Part shown: in pieces, positions 37,638 to 46,922 of the stretch
Layout: each line of letters opens with the position of its first letter
Numbering within the stretch: position 1 is the first letter of the stretch
Assembly: GCF_000008765.1 (NCBI RefSeq)
Contig: NC_003030.1
Location: forward strand, 3,010,001 to 3,074,000
Length of the DNA stretch: 64,000 nucleotides
Reading direction: 5' to 3'
Origin: Clostridium acetobutylicum ATCC 824
GTDB lineage: Bacteria > Bacillota > Clostridia > Clostridiales > Clostridiaceae
Position numbers and translations under genes: made by a program
The notes under the pieces: generated by a model
The model's input: the letters and a program-made list of their open reading frames with translations, nothing else
Told to the model about the DNA's origin: nothing
Databases searched by the model: none

Positions 37638-38936
37638 TTATTTATTATATCTATCTGCCAAAGTTTTCTGCATATTTGTTATAATCTCATCAATGCCTTT
37701 ATTTTGTGCTGCTTCACTACCTATTTCCTTTACTATATAATTCTTTATATCAGAATAATCCTTATAATATTTAACATCTGAAAACATTTTAGCAGCGTTC
37801 ATATACATTTCATATACATCACATCCGCCCATATAATCATTCTTCTCATGCATTTTATCATAACTATACGCTGATGAGTTACTGGAACATAAAGCATATA
37901 TTGAGAATTGATTATATGCAGCTTTTTCATTACTTGTAACAAATTTAGCAAACTGCTCTGAGTATGTTTTATTTTTCTCATTATCTGTTACTAAAAGATT
38001 CATGCCATCCTTATACGCAGTATTATTTCCCCCCTGTTCAAAAGCTGGCAGCCTTTCAAGTGAAACTTTCCCTTTTAAATTCGGGTAATTTTTCTCCAGA
38101 TATAAAATTTCTTCTGGAGTTGACATCATTGATACAATTTCTCCTGAAGCAAATGCTTTAGTTATATCCTTCCCAGGTTGAATACTTATATTTGTATTTC
38201 CTTTAATTATATCAAAAACAAAACTAGCGGCTTCTTTAAATTTATTATCTTCTATATTTATCTTATCATTGTTATCTAAGAAATTAACTCCTAATTCACT
38301 ATTTTGAACATCATAAATATCACTTAAATCAGAAAGATAAATTAAATTTTTTCCATTTTGTTTAACCTTGTTTCCTAAATCATTATAGTCCTTCCAGGTT
38401 TTTATATCATCCGTATTTATATTTAAACTATGCATTATATCAGACCTATAAAACATAAATACTGGTTGAGTATACCATGGATAACCGTAAACTCTGCTAT
38501 TCTTTGTTAAATTATGAATCTTATTTGATAAAAACATATCATTTTTTATGTCGCTATCAGAAGATAAATTTACAAGCTTACCACTAAACTTATTGACGAA
38601 TTTAGATGCACTTAAATCACCAATCTCTACAACATCCGGAAGCTTCAAATTGTCCTTAGTATTATTTTCGTAGTTTTTTATTATATCGTCTTCACTCATA
38701 AATACTGTATTAACAGTTATGTAATCATATTTTTTGTTAAAAGCATTAATTTGATCCTTTATTATGTTTTGGTCTTTATTATTTATCCATATAGTTATGC
38801 TACTCTTCTTTTGGTTTACCTTTTTATCATGCTTAACTGGTGAAGTATTATTTAATGTATTAGTACAAGCTGATACATAAAAAACCATACTAGAACACAT
38901 AACTGCAACAAAAATCTTCTTAAGAAATCTCTTCAT
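37638..38936 (-). CDS. Extracellular solute-binding lipoprotein (family 1, sugar type)
   Basis: 432 aa. Signal peptide with lipobox VSAC (Cys about residue 24), so a membrane-anchored lipoprotein. The body has SITIWINNKDQNIIKDQINAF-type N-terminal strand, VVEIGDLSASKFV and GYPWYTQPVFMFYRSDI, typical of carbohydrate ABC-transporter binding proteins. No permease or ATPase genes are near, so its transporter is elsewhere or it acts as a sensor. Monocistronic. Confidence 0.8.
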   Translation of the reverse strand: MKRFLKKIFVAVMCSSMVFYVSACTNTLNNTSPVKHDKKVNQKKSSITIWINNKDQNIIKDQINAFNKKYDYITVNTVFMSEDDIIKNYENNTKDNLKLPDVVEIGDLSASKFVNKFSGKLVNLSSDSDIKNDMFLSNKIHNLTKNSRVYGYPWYTQPVFMFYRSDIMHSLNINTDDIKTWKDYNDLGNKVKQNGKNLIYLSDLSDIYDVQNSELGVNFLDNNDKINIEDNKFKEAASFVFDIIKGNTNISIQPGKDITKAFASGEIVSMMSTPEEILYLEKNYPNLKGKVSLERLPAFEQGGNNTAYKDGMNLLVTDNEKNKTYSEQFAKFVTSNEKAAYNQFSIYALCSSNSSAYSYDKMHEKNDYMGGCDVYEMYMNAAKMFSDVKYYKDYSDIKNYIVKEIGSEAAQNKGIDEIITNMQKTLADRYNK

Positions 38937-39132
38937 ATTTATTCCCTTCTAAATTTATGTTTTTTAAACACTATAACTATACTTTTACTCAAATTATATA
39001 ATAACATTTTATTCTTAAGCAGTCTATAAACAAAAGTTATATATTGTATTAACTCCTACCTTTACCATAAAATATCTTATGTTAAATATGATTTTTAAAT
39101 TATATCATATTTATTCAAAAAAACTTTTTCTC

Positions 39133-39394
39133 TTGTAAATACTTTTAATTTGTGTTATTTTAACTTGTGTACCGGGGAGTATCTATATTTATAGAACTTC
39201 ACCTATAGTTTTTTTATTACATATTGTACACAAACTCGCCCATATCGAGAGAGTGGGACTGAAATTTTTATGCCCTTTGATAGAAAAACAAAGGTGTTAC
39301 GATACTCGCCCTTTAGTGAAGACTATTATAGAATTTCTAGTTAAAAGCTTAATTAGAAATTTTCTGTAACAAATAGCTTTAAGGAGGATTATTA
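39133..39394 (+). promoter_or_regulatory. Long structured leader of panBCD
   Basis: TTGTAA (39133-39138), 17-base spacer, TATTTT (39156-39161) would start a leader of about 225 nt. In it, ACTCGCCC occurs twice (39234-39241 and 39304-39311), CAAAGG (39289-39294) can pair with CCTTTG (39274-39279) or with CCTTT (39310-39314), and a strong stem AATTTCTA-x-TTAA spans 39332-39361. These alternatives look like an RNA switch. A pan-motif RNA is known upstream of panB in some bacteria; I could not confirm that this is one. The gap 38937-39132 shows nothing else. Confidence 0.45.
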
Positions 39395-40225
39395 ATGAAA
39401 AATACCACTGAAACATTTAAAAATTCTAAATTTAAAAAAGAGAAGCTCGTTATGTTAACAGCCTATGATTACTCAACTGCAAAGATAATTGATTCCTGCG
39501 ACATCAATGGAATTCTCGTTGGAGATTCTCTTGGCATGGTATGTCTCGGATACGAAAATACCTTAAGTGTAACAATGGAAGACATGATTCATCATACAAA
39601 AGCTGTAGTACGTGGTGCAAAAAGCACCCTTATTGTAGCTGACTTACCTTTTATGTCATATCAAACTTCAGTTTACGATGCTGTTTTTAACGCCGGTAGG
39701 CTTGTCAAAGAAGCTGGTGCTACTGCCATTAAACTTGAGGGCGGTGCTTTAGTCTGCGATAGAATAAAAGCAATCGTGGATGCTCAAATTCCTGTAATGG
39801 GCCATATTGGTCTTACTCCCCAATCTGTAAATGCCTTTGGCGGTTTTAAAATTCAGGGAAAAAATATCTCTAAAGCAAAAGAACTAATTGAAGATGCTAA
39901 AAAGATAGAAGCAGCTGGAGCCTTTGCTATTACTTTAGAGGGTATTCCTGAGAAACTTGCTAAAATTATAACTGAAAGCATTACAATACCAACTATAGGA
40001 ATTGGTGCTGGTAAACATTGTGATGGTCAAATACTTGTTTATCAAGATATGCTTGGAATGTTTTCTGATTTGGCGCCTAAATTTGTTAAAAGATATGGTA
40101 ATATAGGTGACGACATGAAAGAAGCTTTTAATAGTTATGCAAAAGAAGTACGAGAAGGCACATTTCCTGACGAAGCTCACTCATTTAAGATTGATCAGAG
40201 CATTATAGACGAAATTACCAAATAA
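39395..40225 (+). CDS. panB: 3-methyl-2-oxobutanoate hydroxymethyltransferase
   Basis: Makes ketopantoate from ketoisovalerate and methylene-THF, first step to pantothenate and CoA. 276 aa with [39 protein letters not shown] and [22 protein letters not shown], all family signatures. ATG follows AAGGAGG. First gene of panBCD; the next step, ketopantoate reductase, may be supplied by the gene at 58713 or elsewhere. Confidence 0.97.
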   Translation: MKNTTETFKNSKFKKEKLVMLTAYDYSTAKIIDSCDINGILVGDSLGMVCLGYENTLSVTMEDMIHHTKAVVRGAKSTLIVADLPFMSYQTSVYDAVFNAGRLVKEAGATAIKLEGGALVCDRIKAIVDAQIPVMGHIGLTPQSVNAFGGFKIQGKNISKAKELIEDAKKIEAAGAFAITLEGIPEKLAKIITESITIPTIGIGAGKHCDGQILVYQDMLGMFSDLAPKFVKRYGNIGDDMKEAFNSYAKEVREGTFPDEAHSFKIDQSIIDEITK

Positions 40226-40243
40226 GAAGGGAAGTAAGATATT

Positions 40244-41089
40244 ATGGAAATTTTGCATTCCATTAGTGATGTTAAAAAGTATATAAAGCAATGGAAAAAA
40301 GAAGGACTGACTATAGGACTAGTTCCAACTATGGGTTACCTACATGATGGACACAAAAGTCTAATTGAAAGAGCCTCAAAAGAAAACGATAAAGTTATAG
40401 TAAGTGACTTTGTAAATCCAATACAATTTGGACCTAATGAAGACCTTGACGTTTATCCTAGAGATTTAGATAGAGACGCTGAGGTTTGCACTAAAGCCGG
40501 AGCTTCAATTTTATTTAATCCAGAGCCTTCAGAAATGTACTTTGATGATGCGGTTACATTTGTAAATTCTTCTAAGATTACAGACATACTTTGCGGAGCT
40601 AGACGCCCCGGACACTTTCGAGGAGTTTGTACCGTAGTTACAAAATTGTTTAACATAACCTGTCCTGATAGAGCTTATTTTGGTGAAAAAGACGCTCAAC
40701 AAGTAGCTGTAATTAAAAGGATGGTTAGGGACTTAAATTTTGATATTGAAATAGTAGCATGTCCTATAATTCGTGAAGAAGATGGTCTTGCAAAAAGTTC
40801 TAGAAATTCTTATCTTTCTTCTGAAGAGAGAAAAGCTGCAACTATTCTCTCTAAGAGCTTAAACCTTGCAAAAGAACTTCTCGATAACGGAGAGAAAAAT
40901 GTATATAACATAAAAAAAGCTATAATTATTGAAATAGGAAAAGAACCTCTTGCAAAAATAGATTACGTTGAAGTTGTAGATAGTCTTTCCCTTAAGTCTG
41001 TTTCTAAAGTACAGCAATCGATTCTTGTTGCAATTGCTGTTTATATAGGAAAAATACGCCTTATAGATAATTTCACTTGGAATATATAA
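40244..41089 (+). CDS. panC: Pantothenate synthetase
   Basis: Joins pantoate and beta-alanine with ATP. 281 aa: VPTMGYLHDGHKSLIERA (about 27-44, with the HxGH motif), FVNPIQFGPNEDLDVYPRD, FGEKDAQQVAVIKRMV and KSSRNSYLS. Spaced 18 bases after panB. Confidence 0.97.
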   Translation: MEILHSISDVKKYIKQWKKEGLTIGLVPTMGYLHDGHKSLIERASKENDKVIVSDFVNPIQFGPNEDLDVYPRDLDRDAEVCTKAGASILFNPEPSEMYFDDAVTFVNSSKITDILCGARRPGHFRGVCTVVTKLFNITCPDRAYFGEKDAQQVAVIKRMVRDLNFDIEIVACPIIREEDGLAKSSRNSYLSSEERKAATILSKSLNLAKELLDNGEKNVYNIKKAIIIEIGKEPLAKIDYVEVVDSLSLKSVSKVQQSILVAIAVYIGKIRLIDNFTWNI

Positions 41090-41110
41090 ATAAACTTTTG
41101 GAGGAATAAA

Positions 41111-41494
41111 ATGCATTTAAATATGTTAAAATCTAAAATTCATAGAGCAACAGTTGTTCAAGCTGATTTAAATTATGTTGGAAGCATAACTATTGATAGA
41201 AACCTTATGGATAAAGCCAATATACTTGAATACGAAAAGGTAGAGATAGCAAATATAAATAATGGTGCTAGATTTGAAACCTACGTAATAGCTGGAGAAG
41301 CTGGAAGTGGAATAATATGCCTTAATGGAGCCGCTGCAAGATGTGCCCAAGCTGGCGATAAAGTAATAATTATGTGCTATTGCAGCTTAACACCTGAAGA
41401 AGCATCAGAACATAGACCAAAAGTCGTATTTGTAAATGATGACAATAGTATATCTAATGTTACAGAGTACGAAAAGCACGGGACAATTGGCTAA
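41111..41494 (+). CDS. panD: Aspartate 1-decarboxylase proenzyme
   Basis: Pyruvoyl enzyme making beta-alanine. 127 aa; self-cleavage expected between Gly24 and Ser25 in YVGSITID, giving the pyruvoyl group. [20 protein letters not shown] and [19 protein letters not shown] are conserved. Third gene of panBCD, 21 bases after panC, ended by the hairpin at 41501. Confidence 0.97.
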   Translation: MHLNMLKSKIHRATVVQADLNYVGSITIDRNLMDKANILEYEKVEIANINNGARFETYVIAGEAGSGIICLNGAAARCAQAGDKVIIMCYCSLTPEEASEHRPKVVFVNDDNSISNVTEYEKHGTIG

Positions 41495-41500
41495 ACTATA

Positions 41501-41542
41501 TAAATAAAATGAGTTACAGAAATTTGTAACTCATTTTATTTA
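41501..41542. terminator. Strong bidirectional terminator after panD
   Basis: Perfect 17-bp stem TAAATAAAATGAGTTAC and complement, 8-base loop. It overlaps the stop codon of the convergent esterase gene. Confidence 0.88.
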
Positions 41543-42358
41543 TTCTCCAAAGATACTTCTTATCCACTCAACACTTAAATTAAACCAGGACGCTAAGTGA
41601 GGATTAATATTTCCGCCCCCATCTGTTTCCTTAGTTCCAAGTGCCATGCCATGTTTCCCCTCTGGATAAATATGCATTTCGAAAGAAACTTCAACTTTAC
41701 TAAGAGCTTCTGTAAACAACATAGAATTTTGAACTGGAACAACCTTATCGTTAAAGGTATGCCATATAAAAGTCGTAGGTGTTTTACCTGTTACATGCTT
41801 TTCAATTGATACTTCATCAAGCAATTTCTTGCCTTCATCCCCTAATAAACACTTGAATGATTTTTTATGTGCAAATTTTCCTGAGGTTATTACAGGATAG
41901 CACAATATAAGGGCATTTGGTTTCAAGAATTCTTTACTTATCCCATCTACATTAAATAGTTCTTCTTTAAACCAATTTACCCCAAGCAAACCTGCTAGAT
42001 GACCTCCTGCTGAAAAACCACAAACTGCTATTTTATCCTTATCTATATTCCACTCATCAGCATTTTCTCTTATTATAGAAATAGCTCTTGCGGCATCTAA
42101 TAATGGCTGTGGATATCTATTAGGAGCAACACTATAATGAAGTACAAACGTGCTAAAGCCAGCTGCATTATAATTTACTGCTATAGGTTCTGCCTCTCTA
42201 GAAGATGTATGATTATACCCTCCTCCCGGCAAAATTAAAATTGCAGATCTTTTTTTATCTCCATTTAAAATGTAAGTCTCCATCTTAGGTCTAAAATCAC
42301 TATTATCACTGCTTTTATAAGAAAATCCTTCCCATATATCAATAATCCTATTTATCAT
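41540..42358 (-). CDS. Alpha/beta-hydrolase, esterase/lipase (BD-FAE type)
   Basis: 272 aa. Oxyanion motif LPGGGYNH (about 43-50), nucleophile elbow CGFSAGGHLAG (Ser near 118), DKVVPVQ for the acid region and a late HGMAL for the His. No signal peptide, so intracellular. Related to acetylxylan-type esterases acting on short acyl groups of sugars, in line with the adjacent mannose-6-phosphate isomerase, but the substrate is unknown. Confidence 0.85.
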   Translation of the reverse strand: MINRIIDIWEGFSYKSSDNSDFRPKMETYILNGDKKRSAILILPGGGYNHTSSREAEPIAVNYNAAGFSTFVLHYSVAPNRYPQPLLDAARAISIIRENADEWNIDKDKIAVCGFSAGGHLAGLLGVNWFKEELFNVDGISKEFLKPNALILCYPVITSGKFAHKKSFKCLLGDEGKKLLDEVSIEKHVTGKTPTTFIWHTFNDKVVPVQNSMLFTEALSKVEVSFEMHIYPEGKHGMALGTKETDGGGNINPHLASWFNLSVEWIRSIFGE

Positions 42359-42382
42359 AATAGACTCCCCTTAAAGCTAAAA

Positions 42383-43384
42383 TTAATAGCTTATTTCATC
42401 TAAAATTTCACGCTCAACCTTATTTACATCAGGAACATAGCTTTTTATAAATTTAACTTTTCCCTTTACTGTGTATTCACCAAGAGCTGCTGGAATTAGA
42501 ATACTCTCTCCAAAGCTTATTTTTTCTTTTCCACCTTTATATATTATTTCTCCTTCACCATCAACACACGTAAATATATAAAATCTCTCTTTATCACTTT
42601 TTTCAGTTACCTTTTCTAATACATCATAAACCTCAAGGGAAAAATCTCTTCCAAGGCAAAAATATGTTTTTTCATATCCTTCTTTTGTAACTCTTATTCC
42701 TTTATTTTTCTTACCCTTAAGATTTAAATTTATAACATCAAGAGCCTTTTCTACATGAAGCTCCCTTCCTCTATTGTAGTCATATACCCTGTAGGTAGTA
42801 TCACTATTTTGCTGAATTTCAGCAATTGTAACTCCTCCACATATAGCATGAATCATACCACTTCTTACAAGGCAAACATCACCCTTTTTAACAGGTATTC
42901 TATTCATATATTTATCTAAACTTCCTGACTCTATTGCCTCTTTAAGCGATTCCTTAGTACAATTTCCTGACGTTCCTACTACTAGAGCTGCTTCTTCTTT
43001 TGCATCAACTACATACCAAACTTCTGTTTTACCCATATCATTTTCTACTTTCTTTGCATACTCATCATTTGGATGCACTTGAACAGAAAGATCTGATTTT
43101 GCATTTATAAGCTTAATAAGTAAAGGAAACCATTCCTTAGAAAGCTTAGTTCCCATTATTTCAGTACTTTTTTCTTTTATTAATTCATCAAGTTTCTTCC
43201 CTTTGAATTCTCCATTACAAATTACACTAGTTCCATTTTTATGACACGCTACATCCCAGCTCTCTCCTATATTTCCATCAGGTAAATCATTTCTGAATTT
43301 TTCTAAATCTCTTCCACCCCAAATTTTTTCATAGTATAAGTGTTCAAATTTTAATGGATACATATATACTCGCTGCATAAACAT
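42383..43384 (-). CDS. manA: Mannose-6-phosphate isomerase, class I
   Basis: Interconverts mannose-6-P and fructose-6-P. 333 aa, cupin fold: YYEKIWGGRDLEKF, zinc-site SVQVHPNDEYAKK and GMIHAICGGVTIAEIQQNSDTTYRVYDYNR. Start ambiguous: three in-frame ATGs (43384, 43378, 43363) and none has a good ribosome site; the last (MYPLKFEHLYYEKIWGG) fits family N-termini best. A near-perfect AAAGGAGG lies about 50 bases further up without a usable start. Confidence 0.93.
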   Translation of the reverse strand: MFMQRVYMYPLKFEHLYYEKIWGGRDLEKFRNDLPDGNIGESWDVACHKNGTSVICNGEFKGKKLDELIKEKSTEIMGTKLSKEWFPLLIKLINAKSDLSVQVHPNDEYAKKVENDMGKTEVWYVVDAKEEAALVVGTSGNCTKESLKEAIESGSLDKYMNRIPVKKGDVCLVRSGMIHAICGGVTIAEIQQNSDTTYRVYDYNRGRELHVEKALDVINLNLKGKKNKGIRVTKEGYEKTYFCLGRDFSLEVYDVLEKVTEKSDKERFYIFTCVDGEGEIIYKGGKEKISFGESILIPAALGEYTVKGKVKFIKSYVPDVNKVEREILDEISY

Positions 43385-43541
43385 TTAGTATAAGTTATAA
43401 TGTTATAATGTTTAATGTTAAAGCAGCTCAACCTCCTTTTTTGGTTAAAATAATTGATTATTGCTACTAGTTTTTATTTTAACACAAAATATTAAAAAGT
43501 TTAAATATAATATGGTTATTTTATGTAACTTATAAACTTTA

Positions 43542-44321
43542 TTACTTATAGTTTTTTTCACTTACATTCTTTGTTTTAAACTCAAACAGCTTTCCTTCGG
43601 TTTTCTCTATTTCATAAATAGGACATTTTATATTTTCTACAACTATTCTTTTTAATTTTTCCTTATTCTCTTCACTACAATTAAGTCCTAAATATATTCC
43701 TTCTGGCTTTATAGGACAAACTATTCCCTCATTTTTATCCTCGTAGGCCTTAAGAATTATTCTCCATTCCTTCTCATAACTCCAGCTTACATGTTTTATT
43801 TGCATAAGAAAAAAAAGTAAGTACATTCTTTCCTCTGCCTCTTCCTTAAATATCCTCTCTAAAAACTTTGTTATATCATACTTTTCAGTTTCATATCTTA
43901 TAGGAAAAATATACTTTGAAAATTCACTCATATAATTAAGCTTAGAAAAATCGTATTCTATACAAATACCCGTATGATTATTAGCGTAATGCGCCCACAT
44001 CGGCATACTATTAAGCTCTTCTGAAAAACAACATACTTTTATGTTTCTTTTTAAGCCATCGATGTATTCATCTATACTTTTTTTGTTGGTGTAATTACAA
44101 AGTACTTTCTTATCAAAAAAAACACCACATGAATCAAAGGGATCATTTAATTTATCAGGATTCGCAAACCAAATCTTATTGTTTTTAAGAGCTAGTAATC
44201 TTTTTTCATCAATAACTTCATACTTATATAGTCTCCTTGGAAAATGATCAAATTTTAATTTGTAAGCTTCTTCTTTTTCTCCATAGAAAAGCAGCTCAAT
44301 AAATCTATCTATCCATTCCAT
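43542..44321 (-). CDS. DUF2971 family protein
   Basis: 259 aa with the DUF2971 pattern RLYKYEVIDEKRLLAL, IWFANPDKLNDPFD, CCFSEELNSMPMWAHYANNHTGICIEY and WSYEKEWRII. Function not established; family members occur in defence islands and alone. Here it is a single gene with neither defence genes nor mobile elements beside it. ATG after AAGGAGAAAA. Confidence 0.8.
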   Translation of the reverse strand: MEWIDRFIELLFYGEKEEAYKLKFDHFPRRLYKYEVIDEKRLLALKNNKIWFANPDKLNDPFDSCGVFFDKKVLCNYTNKKSIDEYIDGLKRNIKVCCFSEELNSMPMWAHYANNHTGICIEYDFSKLNYMSEFSKYIFPIRYETEKYDITKFLERIFKEEAEERMYLLFFLMQIKHVSWSYEKEWRIILKAYEDKNEGIVCPIKPEGIYLGLNCSEENKEKLKRIVVENIKCPIYEIEKTEGKLFEFKTKNVSEKNYK

Positions 44322-44386
44322 TTTGTTTTCTCCTTAAAACTCTGTATATATTTATTCTTACCAATCTTTCTTTATATTATATAATG

Positions 44387-44429
44387 AAAAAAGAATTCAA
44401 GTGTTTTATTGAATACTTGAATTCTTTTT
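44387..44429 (-). terminator. Terminator of the thi operon
   Basis: 15-bp stem AAAAAGAATTCAAGT / ACTTGAATTCTTTTT, 12-base loop; T-run on the minus strand. Confidence 0.85.
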
Positions 44430-44431
44430 AG

Positions 44432-45019
44432 CTATTTCTTATTAAGCTTTCCTATAATTTTTTTAATTACAGCAGGATTTTTCATTGCAGAGGACATAAC
44501 CGCTGCACCATTTGCACCTGAATTTATTAATTCTTGAACATTTTCTTCACTAATACCCCCAATGGCAATTTCAGGTATAGTGATATTTTTAGATATAGAA
44601 TTTACAAATTCAAGCCCTCTACCTTTTAATCCCGGTTTACAAGCTGTTTCGTATATATTGCCAGCAAGTACATAATCCGCTCCGTTTTCTTCAGCTCTTT
44701 TAGCTTCCTCTAAACTATGAATGGACACTCCATTTTTTATAATCTTACTTCCACCATTATTTATAAAATTAACAAAACTTGAATGATATGCATATGCTTT
44801 TACTTCTTCAGCCACTCTTAAGCTTCCATTTACAATCAATTTAGCACTATGCTTATCAGTAATAAATTTTATTTTTTTAGCTATTTCATACAACTCGTCA
44901 TAACCTAAATCCTTTTCTCTAAGAATTACACTGCAAGCACCATACTTAAGCACCTTTTCGACACAACCAAGTAGATCTTTATTTTTAGCTAATTTTCTAT
45001 TAGTAACTACATAAATCAT
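44432..45019 (-). CDS. tenI: TenI/ThiE-family protein, probable thiazole tautomerase
   Basis: 195 aa TIM-barrel. YETACKPGLKGRGLEF matches TenI (ETDCKKGLxGRG) rather than the TKxxxxPxG pattern of true thiamine-phosphate synthase, so thiazole phosphate tautomerase is favoured. In B. subtilis TenI the segment is GHVFET and its His is implicated in catalysis; here it is GNIYET, with Asn instead. Last gene of thiSFGH-tenI; ATG overlaps the thiH stop by four bases. Confidence 0.8.
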   Translation of the reverse strand: MIYVVTNRKLAKNKDLLGCVEKVLKYGACSVILREKDLGYDELYEIAKKIKFITDKHSAKLIVNGSLRVAEEVKAYAYHSSFVNFINNGGSKIIKNGVSIHSLEEAKRAEENGADYVLAGNIYETACKPGLKGRGLEFVNSISKNITIPEIAIGGISEENVQELINSGANGAAVMSSAMKNPAVIKKIIGKLNKK

Positions 45020-46122
45020 AGAGCATTTTCAAAATCCTTAAACACAGGATTATATCCTAACTCCTTTATTCTATTATAAACTTCACTTACACTCCTCTTG
45101 TCATTTGTATCAAACTGTCCTTCGCCTTTATCCTTGCAGCCATGGCCTCCAACCTCTGTGGACACTCCTGCTGACATTTTTGTAACTCCAATAGGTATAA
45201 GTTTATCTCTAAACTCTTTTGGCTCTCTTGTGGTTATATTTGTACCTGCTCTTGGAAGAAACATTTTATATGCTAGAATAACCTGTACAATATTTTTGTC
45301 ATTAACTTCATATATATCATCAAAGCTTCCAGCATGAGGTCTTATTCTCGGTGCAGACATTGATATTTCAACACTTGGGAACTTTTCTTGAATATATGAA
45401 GCATGAAGACCTGTAAAAAATGCCTCACTTCTCCATTTGTAAAGTCCTAAAAGTGCTCCAGTTCCTATTGAGTGGATTCCAGCCTCGCAAACCCTTTCAG
45501 GCGCATCAAGTCTAAACTTAAAATTTCTTTTAGGTCCGCTTAAATGAACTTTGGAATACTTTTCTTCATTATATGTCTCTTGATAAATAGTTAAGCTATC
45601 CGCACCTGCTTCTACTAACTCTCTATATTCATTAACCTCAAGAGGATATATTTCAATACATATGGAACTAAAATATTTTTTTAAAAGTTTTATTGCATCC
45701 TTTATATATGAAACTGGAGTTTGAACTTTTGATTCTCCTGTAAGAAGTATTATATTTCTCATACCTGAACTATATATCGCCCTTGCTTCCTCTTCTATTT
45801 CCTCCATTGTGAGCTGTTTTCTCTTTATTTTATTTTTTACATTATATCCACAATAAGCACATCCATTTACACAATAATTAGCAATATATATAGGTGTATA
45901 AAGCACCACTGTTTTTCCAAAATTCTTAAGCGAAAGTTCTCTAGCTTTTTGTGCCATATGTTCTAAATACTTTTCTGCAGCTGGAGATAAAAGCTTTAAA
46001 AAGTCCATCTCATGGAGAATATCCTTACATAAAATCTTCTCTATATCCCTAGCAGTTACCTTTGAAAAAAAATCATCAAAGTCAAAATCTTTATATTGTT
46101 GCAATTTTTTATAAAAACTCAT
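45016..46122 (-). CDS. thiH: 2-iminoacetate synthase (radical SAM)
   Basis: Cleaves tyrosine to dehydroglycine for the thiazole ring, the anaerobic alternative to ThiO. 368 aa; the 4Fe-4S motif is CVNGCAYCGY (about 83-92, CxxxCxxC), followed by LTMEEIEEEARAI and late HGCKDKGEGQFD. Next to thiG, its partner. Confidence 0.95.
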   Translation of the reverse strand: MSFYKKLQQYKDFDFDDFFSKVTARDIEKILCKDILHEMDFLKLLSPAAEKYLEHMAQKARELSLKNFGKTVVLYTPIYIANYCVNGCAYCGYNVKNKIKRKQLTMEEIEEEARAIYSSGMRNIILLTGESKVQTPVSYIKDAIKLLKKYFSSICIEIYPLEVNEYRELVEAGADSLTIYQETYNEEKYSKVHLSGPKRNFKFRLDAPERVCEAGIHSIGTGALLGLYKWRSEAFFTGLHASYIQEKFPSVEISMSAPRIRPHAGSFDDIYEVNDKNIVQVILAYKMFLPRAGTNITTREPKEFRDKLIPIGVTKMSAGVSTEVGGHGCKDKGEGQFDTNDKRSVSEVYNRIKELGYNPVFKDFENAL

Positions 46123-46135
46123 TTACCTACACTTC

Positions 46136-46903
46136 CTATCTTAAAAATCCTGTAAGAGGAGAAGATGCTGATGCGTATTCTTTTTCCTCTCCTATTTTTG
46201 CAACATAGGCCATTCTTCCTGCTTTAACTGCCAAAGAGAATGCTTCTGCCATTAATACTGGATTATCTGCTGTTGCTATAGCCGTATTTACAAGTACCGC
46301 ATCTGCTCCCATCTCCATAGCCATAGCAGCATCTGATGGTTTTCCTATTCCCGCATCTACAACTACAGGAACTTCATTTATTTCTTCTATTAATATTTTA
46401 AGCATTTCCTTAGTTCTAAGTCCTCTATTACTTCCAATTGGTGCTCCCAGTGGCATAACTGCTGCTGCTCCGACATTTACAAGTCTTCTTGCATCCATAA
46501 GGTCAGGATTTACATATGGAAGTACTATAAAACCTTCCTTTACCAAAGCCTCTGTTGCCTTTATCGTTTCATAATTATCTGGAAGTAAATATTTATTATC
46601 CGATATAACCTCTATCTTAATCCAGTTTCCACAACCTGCTGCCTTAGCTATTCTTGCAAGTCTAATAGCCTCCTCTGCATTTCTAGCTCCTGATGTATTT
46701 GGTAAAAGTATTAAATCCTTATCTATAAAATTCAAAATATTATCCTGCTTTGAAGTTATGTCAACTCTTCTAAGTGCTACTGTTATAACCTTTGAATTTG
46801 ATTTTTCCATGATTTTTGGTATAACTTCATTAGAGGCCAATTTACCTGTCCCAACAAAAAGTCTACTATCTAGTTTAACTCCACCTATTTCTAATTCATC
46901 CAC
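46136..46903 (-). CDS. thiG: Thiazole synthase
   Basis: Forms the thiamin thiazole phosphate from DXP, dehydroglycine and ThiS-thiocarboxylate. 255 aa; [36 protein letters not shown] (the DXP Schiff-base Lys lies in KIEVI) and [29 protein letters not shown] start (46901-46903) after GGGAGG. Confidence 0.96.
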   Translation of the reverse strand: MDELEIGGVKLDSRLFVGTGKLASNEVIPKIMEKSNSKVITVALRRVDITSKQDNILNFIDKDLILLPNTSGARNAEEAIRLARIAKAAGCGNWIKIEVISDNKYLLPDNYETIKATEALVKEGFIVLPYVNPDLMDARRLVNVGAAAVMPLGAPIGSNRGLRTKEMLKILIEEINEVPVVVDAGIGKPSDAAMAMEMGADAVLVNTAIATADNPVLMAEAFSLAVKAGRMAYVAKIGEEKEYASASSPLTGFLR

Positions 46904-46922
46904 TTAAATTCCTCCCAAAACT

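Noticed and set aside
43385-43441. Near-perfect ribosome site AAAGGAGG upstream of manA
   Set aside because: No start codon at proper spacing leads to an ORF longer than a few codons, and it is about 50 bases from the manA start, so I do not call a gene.
43542-44321. DUF2971 gene as part of a defence island
   Set aside because: Its neighbours are manA and the thi operon; no nuclease, helicase, toxin or mobile element is present.
44432-45019. Thiamine-phosphate synthase (ThiE)
   Set aside because: The ETACKPGLKGRG segment follows TenI and not the ThiE phosphate-binding pattern; ThiE is probably encoded elsewhere.
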